64,000 bases of DNA from Sulfurovum riftiae (GTDB taxonomy: Bacteria; Campylobacterota; Campylobacteria; Campylobacterales; Sulfurovaceae), in assembly GCF_001595645.1 (NCBI RefSeq), contig NZ_LNKT01000023.1, positions 1-64,000 on the forward strand, in the 5' to 3' direction. Of the stretch, positions 1 through 10,234 are shown in pieces. The notes beneath the pieces were generated by a model. That model made no database searches, was not told where the DNA came from, and saw only the letters and a program-made list of their open reading frames with translations. The position numbers were made by a program, and so were the translations under genes. The stretch's first letter is position 1. Each line of letters opens with the position of its first letter.

Positions 1-135
1 GGGTTAATTGTTTATACTTCATAGTGCTTTCCTGTTTTTGTGGTGAAAAAAGGATAACCTATGATTGATTAACCCTCTCTTTCACGACTCTTTATCAGAA
101 ATTGCACTTATCCCTTGAATTGGCGCTGTCAAAAC

Positions 136-163
136 TCCTAATTCCTAATTCCTAATTCCTAAT
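136..163. repeat. Heptamer tandem array (TCCTAAT)x4
   Basis: Four perfect, uninterrupted copies of the 7-mer TCCTAAT. The array abuts the GTAG-type inverted repeat that starts at 164. Each unit carries TAA on the + strand, so the array places a stop codon in all three + frames. Two other heptamer arrays of different sequence lie at 17685 and 43610. Confidence 0.9.
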
Positions 164-229
164 GTAGGGTCGGTTCACCGACCATTATCCGGGGATCTTA
201 CTCTTTTTTGGTCGGTGAACCGACCCTAC
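164..229. repeat. REP doublet (REPIN-like inverted repeat), GTAG outward
   Basis: The left arm 164-183 (GTAGGGTCGGTTCACCGACC) is the exact reverse complement of the right arm 210-229. Each arm is itself a hairpin, GGTCGG-TTCA-CCGACC, preceded by the tetranucleotide GTAG. GTAG plus hairpin is the known architecture of REP sequences mobilised by RAYT (TnpA-REP) transposases, and two REPs in inverted orientation form a REPIN/BIME. The element is non-coding. No RAYT gene is visible in the window. The 480 bases before argH hold only this, the neighbouring heptamers and the repeat at 300. Confidence 0.85.
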
Positions 230-299
230 GGTTTCTCTGAATCATAGCTCTATTTGGCTTTCGCCGTTATCTTTGTCTGTATGTCAACTCTCCTCTATA

Positions 300-356
300 G
301 TGGGCAGTGCCCACCCTACGATTATTATGCTGCTGTAGGGTGGGCTTTAGCCCACC
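300..356. repeat. REP doublet, opposite arrangement (CTAC...GTAG inside)
   Basis: The right arm 335-356 is GTAG followed by the hairpin GGTGGGC-TTTA-GCCCACC. The left arm 300-319 is GTGGGC-AGT-GCCCAC followed by CCTAC. Here the GTAG ends face each other across a 15-base spacer, whereas in the elements at 164, 8337 and 40020 they face outward. The stem sequence differs (GTGGGC instead of GGTCGG), so this looks like a second REP subfamily or a divergent copy. Confidence 0.75.
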
Positions 357-480
357 TTGGTGATATGAAATTTCCGTATTACAAATTAACACTTAACACT
401 ACTCTCTGAACGCTTGTCTCGCATGCGGTATTTATGACTTTTTCGCTAAAATACCAGCAATTCATTTACAGGATATCAGT

Positions 481-1869
481 ATGTCTAAAAAAATAGCTTC
501 TGCAAGAATTTCAGAGAAGAGTTCCAAACTTCTTCAGGATCTTAACAATTCCCTTCCTTTCGATAAAGTACTCTACAGAGAAGATATAGAAGGATCTTTG
601 GCACATGCCTTTATGCTTAGTGAACAGGGTATCATTTCGAAAGAGGATTATGCCCAGATAGAATCGGGATTGAAAGAGATACTAGGGGAGATAGAGTCAG
701 GTGTTTTCAAACTGGATGGTGATGATGAAGATATCCATATGGCGATCGAAGGCAGATTGACTGAAAAAGTAGGGGATGCCGGTAAGCGCCTGCATACAGC
801 AAGAAGCCGTAATGACCAGGTAGCGTTGGACTTCAGACTTTATGTGCAGAACAATACCAAAGCGATCGCGGAGCTGCTTTTGGAGAACATCGAAACATTG
901 GTAAAGGTTGCTGAAGAGAATGCCGAAACGATGCTTCCCGGTATGACGCACCTGCAGCATGCACAGCCGATTAACTTCGGTTACCATATGATGGCCTATG
1001 CCAGTATGTTCAAACGTGATTATGAGCGGCTTATGAGCTCTTACGAGCGCAATAATTATTCGCCTATCGGTTGTGCTGCCTTGGCGGGTACGCCGCATCC
1101 TGTCAACCGTCAGACCACTTCGGACAGATTGGGCTTTACTGCACCGACACTCAACTGTCTCGATACGGTCAGTGACCGTGACTTTGCACTTGAGATACTT
1201 TTTAATATCTCTACGATGATGATGCATATGAGCCGCCTGAGTGAAGAGCTCATCCTGTGGTCTGCTGCTGAATTCAAGTGGGTGACACTAAGTGATCGAC
1301 ATGCAACAGGTTCCTCCATTATGCCGCAGAAGAAGAACCCGGATATCCCCGAACTGCTTCGAGGGAAAACAGGTCGTGTCAATGGTAACCTTGTGGCGCT
1401 GTTGACTGTCATGAAAGGGCTGCCGCTTGCCTACAACAAAGACATGCAGGAAGACAAAGAGGGTGTATTCGACTCAGTAAGAACAGCCATACTGTCACTT
1501 CAGGTCCTCGAAGAGATGATCGCCGATATGACGGTGAATAAAGAGGCGATGGAAGCAGCCTGTATGGTAGGACACCTCTCTGCAACTGACTTGGCAGACT
1601 ATCTTGTCAAAGAGCAGGGACTTCCGTTCAGAGATGCATACCATATTACCGGTAATGCAGTGAATCTTGCAGAAGAGAAGGGATTGGATATCTCTGAGCT
1701 CTCTTTGGAAGATCTGCAGAGCATCGATGAGCGTATCGGGGAGGGTGTGGTCGCACTGCTCAACAACCGCGCTTCCATGAATGCACGCCAGTCCGAGGGT
1801 GGTACAGCTACTATCAGGACTTTGGAACAGATAGAAAACCTGAAAAAATGGTTGGACAGTCAAAAATAA
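481..1869 (+). CDS. argH: Argininosuccinate lyase
   Basis: Splits argininosuccinate into arginine and fumarate, the last step of arginine synthesis in the cytoplasm. The 462-residue length is normal for the family. The fumarase/aspartase superfamily signature [11 protein letters not shown] sits near residue 278, and the N-terminal HTARSRNDQ and the [11 protein letters not shown]-type segment that line the active site are present. The ATG at 481 follows a weak AGGAT ribosome site. A repeat-rich non-coding stretch lies upstream. The OsmC-like gene starts 13 bases downstream, so the two are probably cotranscribed. argD is also in the window (50928) but not linked. Confidence 0.97.
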   Translation: MSKKIASARISEKSSKLLQDLNNSLPFDKVLYREDIEGSLAHAFMLSEQGIISKEDYAQIESGLKEILGEIESGVFKLDGDDEDIHMAIEGRLTEKVGDAGKRLHTARSRNDQVALDFRLYVQNNTKAIAELLLENIETLVKVAEENAETMLPGMTHLQHAQPINFGYHMMAYASMFKRDYERLMSSYERNNYSPIGCAALAGTPHPVNRQTTSDRLGFTAPTLNCLDTVSDRDFALEILFNISTMMMHMSRLSEELILWSAAEFKWVTLSDRHATGSSIMPQKKNPDIPELLRGKTGRVNGNLVALLTVMKGLPLAYNKDMQEDKEGVFDSVRTAILSLQVLEEMIADMTVNKEAMEAACMVGHLSATDLADYLVKEQGLPFRDAYHITGNAVNLAEEKGLDISELSLEDLQSIDERIGEGVVALLNNRASMNARQSEGGTATIRTLEQIENLKKWLDSQK

Positions 1870-1882
1870 TCAAGGATCGATT

Positions 1883-2350
1883 TTGAACGTATCAATAGAA
1901 TATATCGGTGATAAAAAATTCAAGGCAAACACAACGAAATCCTCTTATATTTTGGATTGCAAGGAAATCACTCCAGTAGAGTACTTTGCAACAGGGATCA
2001 TCGGATGTACGGGGATCGACCTTGTGGTGATGGCTGAGAATGACGGGTATGCGGTCAATAACTACTCGGTAAAAGCAGAGATAGAGCGTCAGATGGAAGT
2101 ACCGATGAAGTTTGCTTCCATGCACATCATATATCAGTTTGACGGCTCGTTCGATGCTGTAAAAGGGAAGCGTTATATTTTGGCTTCGCTCGAGAGTTAC
2201 TGTACGACCATCAATTCCATCCGTGATTCGGTAAAGATAACCTACACGATCATTTATAATGGTGAAAAAATTGCCGATAAAGAGCACATAGCTTCAGGTG
2301 CCGGGAGTATAGAGATGGATGACGGTTTTGGTGGAGCGTGCTGTTCGTAA
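1883..2350 (+). CDS. OsmC/Ohr-family protein, TTG start
   Basis: A 155-residue protein of the OsmC/Ohr fold, a family of thiol-dependent (hydro)peroxide-handling proteins. Two cysteines at the family positions are visible, Cys42 (GIIGCTGIDL) and Cys107 (LESYCTT). The C-terminus ends GGACCS, adding an adjacent cysteine pair that is not typical of the family. The start is a TTG preceded by AAGGA at good spacing, and no ATG in frame fits the N-terminal beta-strand. It follows argH by 13 bases and is closed by a terminator at 2368. The precise substrate cannot be told from the sequence. Confidence 0.85.
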   Translation: MNVSIEYIGDKKFKANTTKSSYILDCKEITPVEYFATGIIGCTGIDLVVMAENDGYAVNNYSVKAEIERQMEVPMKFASMHIIYQFDGSFDAVKGKRYILASLESYCTTINSIRDSVKITYTIIYNGEKIADKEHIASGAGSIEMDDGFGGACCS

Positions 2351-2367
2351 ACTGCTGAACGGACGTC

Positions 2368-2397
2368 AAAAAAGGTGCAGATTATTGCACCTTTTTT
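2368..2397. terminator. Bidirectional intrinsic terminator
   Basis: A perfect stem GGTGCA/TGCACC flanked by A6 on the left and T6 on the right lies between the convergent OsmC-like and HIT genes, so it can terminate transcription in both directions. Confidence 0.88.
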
Positions 2398-2400
2398 ATC

Positions 2401-2754
2401 TTAAATACTCTTGTGTGGATCTTCGTGCTGGTGGTTCCAGATGAGTTTTCCCCCGCCAAGCATGTGGAAGTGCAGGTGTTTGATCTCCTGCCCTCCATCG
2501 TCACCATTGTTGGTGATGAGTCTGTAGCCGGTTTTGTCTATGCCTACTTTTGTTGCCACTTCCTGAATGAATGGGGTCATGTCAGCCATCATTTCCGGTG
2601 AAACATCCTGAAAACAGTCTACATGTTGTTTTGGAATAATCAGAATGTGGATCGGTGCCTTGGGGTAGAGGTCATGAAATGCCAGAAAATGGTCACTCTC
2701 ATGAACGGTATTGTTGGGTATTTCTCCATTGACTATCTTACAAAATATACACAT
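2401..2754 (-). CDS. HIT-family nucleotide-binding protein
   Basis: A histidine-triad protein, a family of nucleotide hydrolases/transferases (Hint branch). The triad HLHFHMLGG lies near the C-terminus, and the N-terminus begins MCIFCKIVNG, the usual start of the family. A longer reading frame begins at 2769, but the AAGGA ribosome site lies inside that extension. The start at 2754 gives seven bases of spacing and 117 residues (2757 is also possible). It is divergent from pheS. Confidence 0.93.
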   Translation of the reverse strand: MCIFCKIVNGEIPNNTVHESDHFLAFHDLYPKAPIHILIIPKQHVDCFQDVSPEMMADMTPFIQEVATKVGIDKTGYRLITNNGDDGGQEIKHLHFHMLGGGKLIWNHQHEDPHKSI

Positions 2755-2878
2755 CATATAATCCTTCATTTCTATATTTTAATATGGAGATTATAGCACA
2801 GAAAAATCGCAATAAACCCCTCTGTTAGCTACTTTTCGATAAAATCACGGTAATTTGAAAACAAGGTATTGAGGTTTT

Positions 2879-3871
2879 ATGGAGAATTTAGAAGAGAAGA
2901 TCATTCAGGCGGATTCGCTTGAAGCATTGGAAAAAGTAAGGGTGGAACTCTTTGGCAAAAAGGGTGTACTTGCTGCCCAGTTTGCCAAGATGAAAGATAT
3001 CCCCGGGCCGGAGAAGAAAGCATTTGCTGAAGGGCTAAATAAACAGAAGGCTGCTTTGCAGGAAGCCTTCGATGCACGTTATGAAGTGCTCAAAGCCGAA
3101 GAGATCGAAAGGCTGCTCAAGAGTGAAGCCATCGATGTTTCACTTTACGGAACAGTGGCGCAAAAGGGTGCACTGCATCCGGTTATGGAGACGATGGACA
3201 AGATCATCGACTATTTCGTTGCGTTGAACTTTGCGGTTGAGAGCGGTCCTATGGTGGAAGATGATTTCCACAACTTCGAAGCACTGAACCTTCCCAAATA
3301 CCACCCGGCAAGAGATATGCAGGACACATTCTATTTCAAAGACGGCGGTCTGCTGAGAACGCATACATCACCGGTACAGATAAGAACGATGCTGGAAACC
3401 AAGCCTCCCATCAGAATGATCGCTCCGGGTTCCGTTTTCAGACGTGACTATGACCTGACGCACACACCGATGTTCCATCAGGTGGAAGGACTTGTGGTCG
3501 ACGAGAAAGGCAAAGTAAGTTTTGCCAACCTCAAGGCTATATTGACAGACTTCCTCCAGTATATGTTCGGAGATGTCGAAGTACGTTTCAGACCAAGTTT
3601 CTTCCCGTTCACCGAACCGTCGGCCGAAGTGGATATCTCCTGTATCTTCTGTGAAGGAAAAGGGTGCCGTGTCTGTTCACATACCGGTTGGCTCGAAGTA
3701 CTCGGATGCGGGATCGTGGATCCCAATGTCTTCAAGGCGGTAGGCTATGAAGATGTGAGTGGTTATGCCTTTGGATTGGGTGTAGAGCGTTTTGCGATGC
3801 TGATGCACAAGATACCGGACCTGAGAAGTCTGTTTGAGGGAGATATTCGTTTGTTGGAGCAGTTTAGATGA
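2879..3871 (+). CDS. pheS: Phenylalanyl-tRNA synthetase alpha subunit
   Basis: Catalytic subunit of the alpha2beta2 class II synthetase that charges tRNA-Phe. The 330-residue length is usual. An N-terminal helical arm is followed by class II motifs: the motif 2 region [19 protein letters not shown] and the motif 3 region [10 protein letters not shown] near residue 305. GAGG lies six bases before the ATG. The stop overlaps the pheT start (ATGA), which couples translation of the two subunits. Confidence 0.98.
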   Translation: MENLEEKIIQADSLEALEKVRVELFGKKGVLAAQFAKMKDIPGPEKKAFAEGLNKQKAALQEAFDARYEVLKAEEIERLLKSEAIDVSLYGTVAQKGALHPVMETMDKIIDYFVALNFAVESGPMVEDDFHNFEALNLPKYHPARDMQDTFYFKDGGLLRTHTSPVQIRTMLETKPPIRMIAPGSVFRRDYDLTHTPMFHQVEGLVVDEKGKVSFANLKAILTDFLQYMFGDVEVRFRPSFFPFTEPSAEVDISCIFCEGKGCRVCSHTGWLEVLGCGIVDPNVFKAVGYEDVSGYAFGLGVERFAMLMHKIPDLRSLFEGDIRLLEQFR

Positions 3872-6201
3872 TAGTTACAAGATCTTGGTTAAATGAATTT
3901 ATAGACCTCTCAGAGGTAAGCAACGACACACTGTATGAAACCTTTAATGCGATCGGCCTTGAAGTGGACAGTATCGATCAGATAGAGATAGACACCCACG
4001 TGGTCATCGGAAAGATTGTCTCCTGCGAGAAGCACCCCGATGCGGACAAGCTCAATGTCTGCCAGATCGATGTCGGAGACAGGGTCGAGCAGATCGTCTG
4101 CGGAGCTGCCAATGTCGTAGATGCCGAGTATGTGGCTGTTGCGACCATCGGTGCGATATTGCCCGGAAATTTTGAGATAAAAGATGCAGAGCTTCGCGGT
4201 GTGAAGAGTGCAGGCATGGTCTGTGCTTCTTCCGAACTCGGTTTGCCTGAGATGGGTAAAGGGATCATGATACTCGATGAGAGTATCGGTGCACTTGAAG
4301 TCGGGAAACCTCTGAATGACTATGCAACAGTAGCTGATACGATCATCGAGCTTGAACTGACGGCCAACCGTGGTGACTGTCTGAGCATTTATGGTGTGGC
4401 CAGGGATCTGAGTGCAGCGCTTAACATCGAGATGAAGCATTTCGAGTACAAGCAGGCGGAGCGAATGAAACTGGGGATCGCCAGAGATGCGGAACTGCAT
4501 ACGGAAGGCGAGATGGATGCGGACCTTCGTTACAAACTGGCGACCATTGAGAGCATCAGCAATACTTTCCTGGTGCAGCTGCGCCTGGCAATGGTCAATG
4601 TGGAAGCAGAAGGCAAGCTGGCAAAGATACTGGCATATGCTACCCATACGACAGGTGTCATTCTGCGTGCGTATGACTGTATCCCTCTATGCAATGAAGA
4701 TGACAAGATCGTTGTGACACCAAGAGCCAGGGCAAAAGGGATCATCGAGATCTCGACGCATGACAAAGTACTGAGTGTCGTAGGGGTGAACCAGAACGAA
4801 GAATTCATGGCTGATGACAATACCACGAGACTTCTGATTGAGGCGAGTTATATCGACCCGGATCTTTTGGTAGAAGCGGTAGCCCAGAGTGAACTGAAGA
4901 CGGATGAGCTGTACTATAAGACTTCCAGAGGCTCCAACCCCGACCTTGGGTTCGGCCTGCAGTTCTTTGCCTCTTTGATGGATGCCTACAGCGACATCAA
5001 CTGTTATGAGGGTTCCCTCGATGTACATGTCGATCGTCAGAGAAAAAAGATCATCGTGGCCTCCGAAGAGGTCTCCTCCATTATCGGTATGGATGTGGAG
5101 ATGAACAAGATCGTGACCATCTTGAAGAAACTCGATTTTGAGATCACGACGATGGACCATGAACATATAGCCGTGACGGTACCGCTCTTCAGACATGACA
5201 TCAAAAATATCCAGGATGTCACAGAGGAGATCGTGCGTATCATCGGTATCAACAATATCGAGGCGAAACCGTTCATCTTCGCGGAGAAAAGACGTCTGAA
5301 TGCCACCTCGGATCGTTACAATGCGAAAAAAGGTTTCAGGAATAGAGCGGTAGGCAACGGCTTCTTCGAGAATGTGAGTTATGTCTTCAGCGAAAGAGCC
5401 GTATTGAAAAAGTACGGTTTTGCAACGGTCGAAGCAGCACTTGATCTTGCAAACCCGATCGCCGAAGAGCTCAATACGCTCAGAAGTACGATCCTGACCA
5501 ATCTGCTTAATGCAGTAAAAAGAAATGTCAGTTATACGAAAAAATCGATCCCTCTTTTTGAGATCGGTGCCGTATTTGATGCCAAAAGAGAACAGTCCGA
5601 AGTGATCTCTTTCGTCTTCTCCGGACAGATAGAAGGGGAGAATGTAGGCAATGCGGGGAAACCGGAAATGGTCGATTTCGCTTCGTTCACACAGAAGGTC
5701 GGAGCGGTCATCGGCACATTCGATCTGATGCCATGCACCCAGCAGAACGCACTGATACACCCGTACCAGTCAGCGGATATCGTTGTGGATGGAAAGGTAT
5801 GCGGATATATGAGCAAACTGCACCCTACGGTGCAGGAGGAGTACGGTATTCCGGTAACGTTCATTGCCGAGTTGTCTCTGGATGCTTTGCTGCCCGAACA
5901 CATCAATGCGGTGCCTATTTCCAAATTTCAGGGGGTCTATAAGGATCTCAGTATCGTGATCGACAAATCACTCTCTTATTATGAAGTGGCCAAAGTGCTT
6001 AATGCACTTGATCTGCCGCTGCTTAAAGAGAGTTACCCTGTAGACATCTACGAAGATGAGAAACTGGGAGAGAAGAAGAGTCTGACGATCAGGTTCTTCA
6101 TCCAGTCGATGGAGAAAACACTCGAAGACAGTGACATCGAAGCGGTCATGGAAGACGTGATGAAATCACTCGAGTCACACTGCAATGCGGAGTTGAGATA
6201 G
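3868..6201 (+). CDS. pheT: Phenylalanyl-tRNA synthetase beta subunit
   Basis: The 777-residue beta subunit. It has an N-terminal EMAP/tRNA-binding fold (around residues 40-150, [17 protein letters not shown] region), B3/B4 editing-type domain, B5 domain, and a C-terminal FDX-ACB anticodon-binding domain ([20 protein letters not shown] onward). It overlaps pheS by four bases and precedes ispH by two bases, so pheS-pheT-ispH-aroA reads as one operon. Confidence 0.98.
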   Translation: MIVTRSWLNEFIDLSEVSNDTLYETFNAIGLEVDSIDQIEIDTHVVIGKIVSCEKHPDADKLNVCQIDVGDRVEQIVCGAANVVDAEYVAVATIGAILPGNFEIKDAELRGVKSAGMVCASSELGLPEMGKGIMILDESIGALEVGKPLNDYATVADTIIELELTANRGDCLSIYGVARDLSAALNIEMKHFEYKQAERMKLGIARDAELHTEGEMDADLRYKLATIESISNTFLVQLRLAMVNVEAEGKLAKILAYATHTTGVILRAYDCIPLCNEDDKIVVTPRARAKGIIEISTHDKVLSVVGVNQNEEFMADDNTTRLLIEASYIDPDLLVEAVAQSELKTDELYYKTSRGSNPDLGFGLQFFASLMDAYSDINCYEGSLDVHVDRQRKKIIVASEEVSSIIGMDVEMNKIVTILKKLDFEITTMDHEHIAVTVPLFRHDIKNIQDVTEEIVRIIGINNIEAKPFIFAEKRRLNATSDRYNAKKGFRNRAVGNGFFENVSYVFSERAVLKKYGFATVEAALDLANPIAEELNTLRSTILTNLLNAVKRNVSYTKKSIPLFEIGAVFDAKREQSEVISFVFSGQIEGENVGNAGKPEMVDFASFTQKVGAVIGTFDLMPCTQQNALIHPYQSADIVVDGKVCGYMSKLHPTVQEEYGIPVTFIAELSLDALLPEHINAVPISKFQGVYKDLSIVIDKSLSYYEVAKVLNALDLPLLKESYPVDIYEDEKLGEKKSLTIRFFIQSMEKTLEDSDIEAVMEDVMKSLESHCNAELR

Positions 6202-6203
6202 TT

Positions 6204-7037
6204 ATGAAGATACAGCTTGCATCAAGTTACGGGTTCTGCTTTGGTGTGAAACGTGCCATCAAGATTGCTGAAGAGCATCAGGGAAGCAAGACCTACGGTC
6301 CGCTCATTCACAACAAAGATGAGATCAACCGTCTCAAAGAGGGCTTCAACATAGGCCTGGCCGAAAAACTAGATGATGTCACAGCAGATGATGCTGTAGT
6401 GATCCGTACCCACGGTATCCCCAAAGATGAACTCTCCCAGCTCAAAGCACAGGAGAACCAGATCATCGATGCGACCTGCCCCTATGTGACGACACCGCAG
6501 AATATCGTAGCCCAGATGAGTGAAAAAGGGTACAGTATTGTGATTTTCGGAGACAAGGACCATCCGGAGATCAAAGGTGTTGTCTCCTATGCCAAGGATC
6601 TTCGTAATGCCTTCATTGTCAAGCATGAGGATGAGCTTGAAGGGCTTCCGATCCTTTCAAAGGTAGCAGTGGTGGCACAGACGACCAGAAAACCCGAAGA
6701 CTTTCTCAAGATCGTCAATGCCCTGGTACTGAACCATAAAGAGGTACGTGTCTTCAATACCATCTGTAATGCGACATTCGAGAACCAGGATGCTGCTGCG
6801 GAGTTGGCAAAAGATGCGGACATTATGATCGTTATCGGAGGAAAACACTCTTCCAATACCAAACAGCTCCACTCCATCTGCAAAAGTTACTGTGACGACA
6901 GTTACCTGATCGAGAATGAAACAGAGCTCGACCCTTCCTGGTTCGAGGGAAAAAAACTCTGCGGTATCTCTGCCGGGGCTTCCACTCCGGACTGGATCGT
7001 TCAGAATGTTATCGACAAGATCGAAGCACTGAAGTAG
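6204..7037 (+). CDS. ispH: 4-hydroxy-3-methylbut-2-enyl diphosphate reductase
   Basis: Last enzyme of the MEP isoprenoid pathway, making IPP and DMAPP from HMBPP with an iron-sulfur cluster. The three conserved cluster cysteines are at 12 (GFCFGVKRA), 92 (DATCPYV) and 188 (NTICNATFENQDA). The C-terminal GISAGASTPDW motif is present. The 277-residue length is typical. It starts two bases after pheT, and aroA follows six bases later. Confidence 0.97.
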   Translation: MKIQLASSYGFCFGVKRAIKIAEEHQGSKTYGPLIHNKDEINRLKEGFNIGLAEKLDDVTADDAVVIRTHGIPKDELSQLKAQENQIIDATCPYVTTPQNIVAQMSEKGYSIVIFGDKDHPEIKGVVSYAKDLRNAFIVKHEDELEGLPILSKVAVVAQTTRKPEDFLKIVNALVLNHKEVRVFNTICNATFENQDAAAELAKDADIMIVIGGKHSSNTKQLHSICKSYCDDSYLIENETELDPSWFEGKKLCGISAGASTPDWIVQNVIDKIEALK

Positions 7038-7043
7038 GTATGT

Positions 7044-8327
7044 ATGAACAGTATCACACTTAAACCGATCAAATATATTGAAGGGGAAGTGAACCTTCCC
7101 GGCTCCAAAAGCCTCTCCAACAGGGCACTGCTGATCGCAGCACTGGCGGAAGGGGCCACCAGGATCACCAATCTGCTCGAAAGTGACGATACCAGACATA
7201 TGCTCAATGCGATTAAACTTCTGGGTGTGGAGTATACACTTTCCGAAGACAAAACGGAATGTACCGTGGTCGGGAACGGCGGTCCATTTTGCAACAGTGA
7301 ACCATTGGAGCTTTTTCTGGGCAATGCCGGCACTGCAATGCGTCCTTTGTGTGCTGCCCTGACACTGGGAAACGGTACCTATGTACTTACGGGTGAACCG
7401 CGTATGAAAGAACGGCCTATAGGGCATCTGGTCGATGCGCTCAGGGATGCCGGTGCAGATATCACTTACCTGGAAAATGAAGGGTATCCACCGTTGAAGA
7501 TCGTTGCCAACGGACTGAAGGGCGGAGAGGTGAAGATAGATGGTACCATCTCGAGCCAGTTCCTTACGGCACTCCTCATGGCTGCCCCGATGGCACAGAA
7601 CGATATGTATATCTCCATAGTAGGTGAACTTGTCTCCAAACCCTATATTGATATTACCCTGGATATCATGCATATTTTCGGTGTGGATGTCATCAATGAG
7701 AATTATGAAAAATTCATTGTCAGGTCAGGGCAGAAATACCGTGCTGTAGATAGATTCATGGTGGAAGGAGATGCCTCTTCGGCTTCTTATTTTCTTGCTG
7801 CCGCTGCCATCAAGGGAGGTACGGTCAAAGTCACAGGTATAGGGAAGAACTCTGTACAGGGGGATGTTGCCTTTGCGGATGTTTTGGAGAAAATGGGTGC
7901 CAAAGTGGAGTGGGGTGATGACCATATCTCTGTCAGCAGAGGAGAGCTCAATGCGGTCGATATGGACTTTAACCATATTCCCGATGCGGCGATGACCATT
8001 GCGACCACAGCACTTTTCGCCAAGGGTACGACAACCCTTCGTAACATTTACAACTGGAGGGTCAAAGAGACTGACAGGCTCTATGCCATGGCGACCGAAC
8101 TGCGTAAAGTGGGTGCCGAGGTGGAAGAGGGGGAAGATTACCTGTCCATCACACCGCCAAAGCAGCTGAAACATGCCGCCATCGATACCTATGATGACCA
8201 CCGTATGGCAATGTGTTTCTCTCTGTTGGCACTGGACCCTGTCTCTGTGACGATCAATGAGCCGGAGTGTACGGCAAAGACCTTCCCTACCTATTTTCAA
8301 GTTCTTGAGAGTATCTCCACCTATTAA
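7044..8327 (+). CDS. aroA: 3-phosphoshikimate 1-carboxyvinyltransferase (EPSP synthase)
   Basis: Sixth step of the shikimate pathway: transfers enolpyruvyl from PEP to shikimate-3-phosphate. The 427-residue protein shows [18 protein letters not shown] near the N-terminus, the PEP-binding [21 protein letters not shown], and [14 protein letters not shown] near the C-terminus. It lies at the end of the pheST-ispH-aroA run, and a REP doublet begins nine bases after its stop. Confidence 0.98.
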   Translation: MNSITLKPIKYIEGEVNLPGSKSLSNRALLIAALAEGATRITNLLESDDTRHMLNAIKLLGVEYTLSEDKTECTVVGNGGPFCNSEPLELFLGNAGTAMRPLCAALTLGNGTYVLTGEPRMKERPIGHLVDALRDAGADITYLENEGYPPLKIVANGLKGGEVKIDGTISSQFLTALLMAAPMAQNDMYISIVGELVSKPYIDITLDIMHIFGVDVINENYEKFIVRSGQKYRAVDRFMVEGDASSASYFLAAAAIKGGTVKVTGIGKNSVQGDVAFADVLEKMGAKVEWGDDHISVSRGELNAVDMDFNHIPDAAMTIATTALFAKGTTTLRNIYNWRVKETDRLYAMATELRKVGAEVEEGEDYLSITPPKQLKHAAIDTYDDHRMAMCFSLLALDPVSVTINEPECTAKTFPTYFQVLESISTY

Positions 8328-8336
8328 GAGGGGAGC

Positions 8337-8394
8337 GTAGGGTCGGTTCACCGACCTGTATCGCTATATATTTTGGTCGGTGAACCGACCCTAC
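8337..8394. repeat. REP doublet after aroA
   Basis: The left arm 8337-8356 and right arm 8375-8394 are identical in sequence to the arms of the element at 164, separated by an 18-base spacer. Each arm is GTAG plus the hairpin GGTCGG-TTCA-CCGACC. It lies between aroA and the rpsA promoter and could also slow 3'-exonuclease decay of the upstream transcript, as REPs do in enterobacteria (inference). Confidence 0.85.
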
Positions 8395-8454
8395 ATGATG
8401 CGAAACATCCTCGGTACAAAATATTGCTATAAGCATCCTCATAAAAAAAACGGG

Positions 8455-8460
8455 TATAAT
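8455..8460 (+). promoter_or_regulatory. rpsA -10 box
   Basis: TATAAT, 32 bases upstream of the rpsA start, with an A-rich stretch upstream and no clear -35, as is common for Campylobacterota sigma70 promoters. The REP doublet separates it from aroA, so rpsA probably has its own promoter. Confidence 0.65.
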
Positions 8461-8492
8461 ATCGCAAAATTTGTGTACACATAAGGATAGGT

Positions 8493-10145
8493 ATGAAGTT
8501 CGAAGATATCGAAATAGAAGATGTAGATTTTGAGGCGATGCTCGAGGAATCGTTTAAGAAATCAGAGTCAAGAAGTGATTTGGTAACAGGTACGGTCGTT
8601 AAGATCGATGAGAAAGACAATTTGGCAGTGGTCGATATTGGCGGCGGTAGAGATGCAAACCTTGCACTTGACGAGATCAGAGACGAAGAAGGCAATATCA
8701 AGTTCAATGTCGGTGATGAGATCCAGGTAGTAAACCAGGGTAGAGGACGTATCTCTTACAAAGCGGCGCTCAGCAGAGTGGCACTGAACGAGTTCATCTC
8801 TGAGTATGACGAAGAGCAGGAGTACATCATCGAAGGTGTGGTCACCAAGAAGAACAAAGGCGGATATGTCGTTGAAGTTGACGGTCTTGAATTCTTCATG
8901 CCAAGAACACTCTCTTACCTTTCTTCCAAGATCGACCCGATCGGTAAAAAGGTCAAAGCGGTCATCGTAAAAGTCGACAAAGACAAAGGTTCAGTGGTTG
9001 TTTCAAGAAAAGAGCTTATCGAAAGAGACAAAGCGAAAACAGATGAGATCGTTGCAGAACTTCTTGAGAACAAAGAGCCGGTCGTAGGTACGATCAAAAA
9101 GATCACTTCTTACGGTATGTTCGTAGATGTAGGCGGTATGGACGGTCTTGTGCACTACTCGCAGATCTCTCACAAAGGGCCGGTAAATCCTTCGAAGTAT
9201 TTCCAGGAAGGTGATGAAGTCAACGTTGTCGCACTTGAGTATGACAAGAAGAAGAGACACCTTTCTCTTTCCATTAAAGATGCAAACCCTGATCCTTGGA
9301 CAGATATCGACTCTATCATCGGTGTAGGCGATACAGTTACTGCAACTGTTTCCAACATCGAACCTTATGGTGTATTTGTTGATCTTGGAGAAGATCTTGA
9401 AGCATTCCTTCACGTCTCTGAGATCTCTTGGGACAAAAATGTCAAACACCCGAAAGATTACCTGAACAACGGTGAAGATATCAATGTTGAAGTGATCGAG
9501 ATCGATAAAGAGGGAAGAAGACTCAGAGTGAGCCTCAAGAGCCTCCTTCCAAAACCGATGGATGCATTCACACAACAGTACAGAGTAGGTGATATTGTCA
9601 AAGGTACAGTTACTTCCATCACTGATTTCGGTGCATTCGTGAAAGTCGGTTCTGTAGAAGGCCTTCTCCATAACCAGGAGATCTCCTGGGACAAAAGCAA
9701 GAATGCAAAATCCGAGCTTGCTGTAGGTGACGAAGTTGAAGTGAAGATCATCAAAATCGACAAAGATGCCGGTAAGATCTCTTTGAGCAAAAAAGCATTG
9801 GAAGATTCTCCGATCAAAGCATTTGCTCAGAATCACAAGAATGGTGCTATCGTGACCGGTACAGTGAAAGACAAGAAAGACTTTGGTGTGTTTATCGCAC
9901 TTGAAGACAATGTCGATGCCTTGATCAGAACAGAAGACCTCCATCCGCTTAAATTCGACGAGATCGAAAAGGGCCAGGAGATCAAAGGTGTGATCAGCTT
10001 CATCGATGAGAACAATGACAGAATCAGAGTTTCTGTAAAGAGACTTGAGCGCCAGGAAGAGAGAGAAGCGATGGAGCAACTCAATCTTAACCAGGACGAC
10101 AGCATGACACTTGGTGATGCTTTCGGTGACAAGTTCAAAAAATAA
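8493..10145 (+). CDS. rpsA: 30S ribosomal protein S1
   Basis: RNA-binding S1 protein that brings mRNA to the 30S subunit. The 550 residues contain six S1/OB repeats (about 37-100, 120-190, 205-275, 290-365, 380-450, 465-535), recognisable by recurring GxVxxIxxFGxFVxxG patterns such as KITSYGMFVDVGGMDGLVH. An AAGGATAGG ribosome site precedes the ATG. Adjacency to ispH/aroA is a conserved order in the phylum. Highly expressed style: little variation in codon choice. Confidence 0.97.
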   Translation: MKFEDIEIEDVDFEAMLEESFKKSESRSDLVTGTVVKIDEKDNLAVVDIGGGRDANLALDEIRDEEGNIKFNVGDEIQVVNQGRGRISYKAALSRVALNEFISEYDEEQEYIIEGVVTKKNKGGYVVEVDGLEFFMPRTLSYLSSKIDPIGKKVKAVIVKVDKDKGSVVVSRKELIERDKAKTDEIVAELLENKEPVVGTIKKITSYGMFVDVGGMDGLVHYSQISHKGPVNPSKYFQEGDEVNVVALEYDKKKRHLSLSIKDANPDPWTDIDSIIGVGDTVTATVSNIEPYGVFVDLGEDLEAFLHVSEISWDKNVKHPKDYLNNGEDINVEVIEIDKEGRRLRVSLKSLLPKPMDAFTQQYRVGDIVKGTVTSITDFGAFVKVGSVEGLLHNQEISWDKSKNAKSELAVGDEVEVKIIKIDKDAGKISLSKKALEDSPIKAFAQNHKNGAIVTGTVKDKKDFGVFIALEDNVDALIRTEDLHPLKFDEIEKGQEIKGVISFIDENNDRIRVSVKRLERQEEREAMEQLNLNQDDSMTLGDAFGDKFKK

Positions 10146-10154
10146 GAACAATCC

Positions 10155-10179
10155 GGTGTATGCATCTCCTGCATGCACC
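10155..10179 (+). terminator. Hairpin after rpsA
   Basis: Ten-pair stem GGTGTATGCA/TGCATGCACC (one G-U pair) around the loop TCTCC, just after the rpsA stop. No strong T tract follows, so termination may be partial, with serA read through. A second small palindrome, GTACGGCCGCGTAC, lies at 10191-10204. Confidence 0.5.
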
Positions 10180-10234
10180 CTCTTCATAAAGTACGGCCGC
10201 GTACTTAAAATCAACCAAAATAAAAGGTTTTCAG

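Noticed and set aside
4687-5760. Minus-strand 357-codon open frame
   Set aside because: It lies entirely within pheT, has no ribosome site, and its Asp/Arg/His-rich translation is typical antisense noise.
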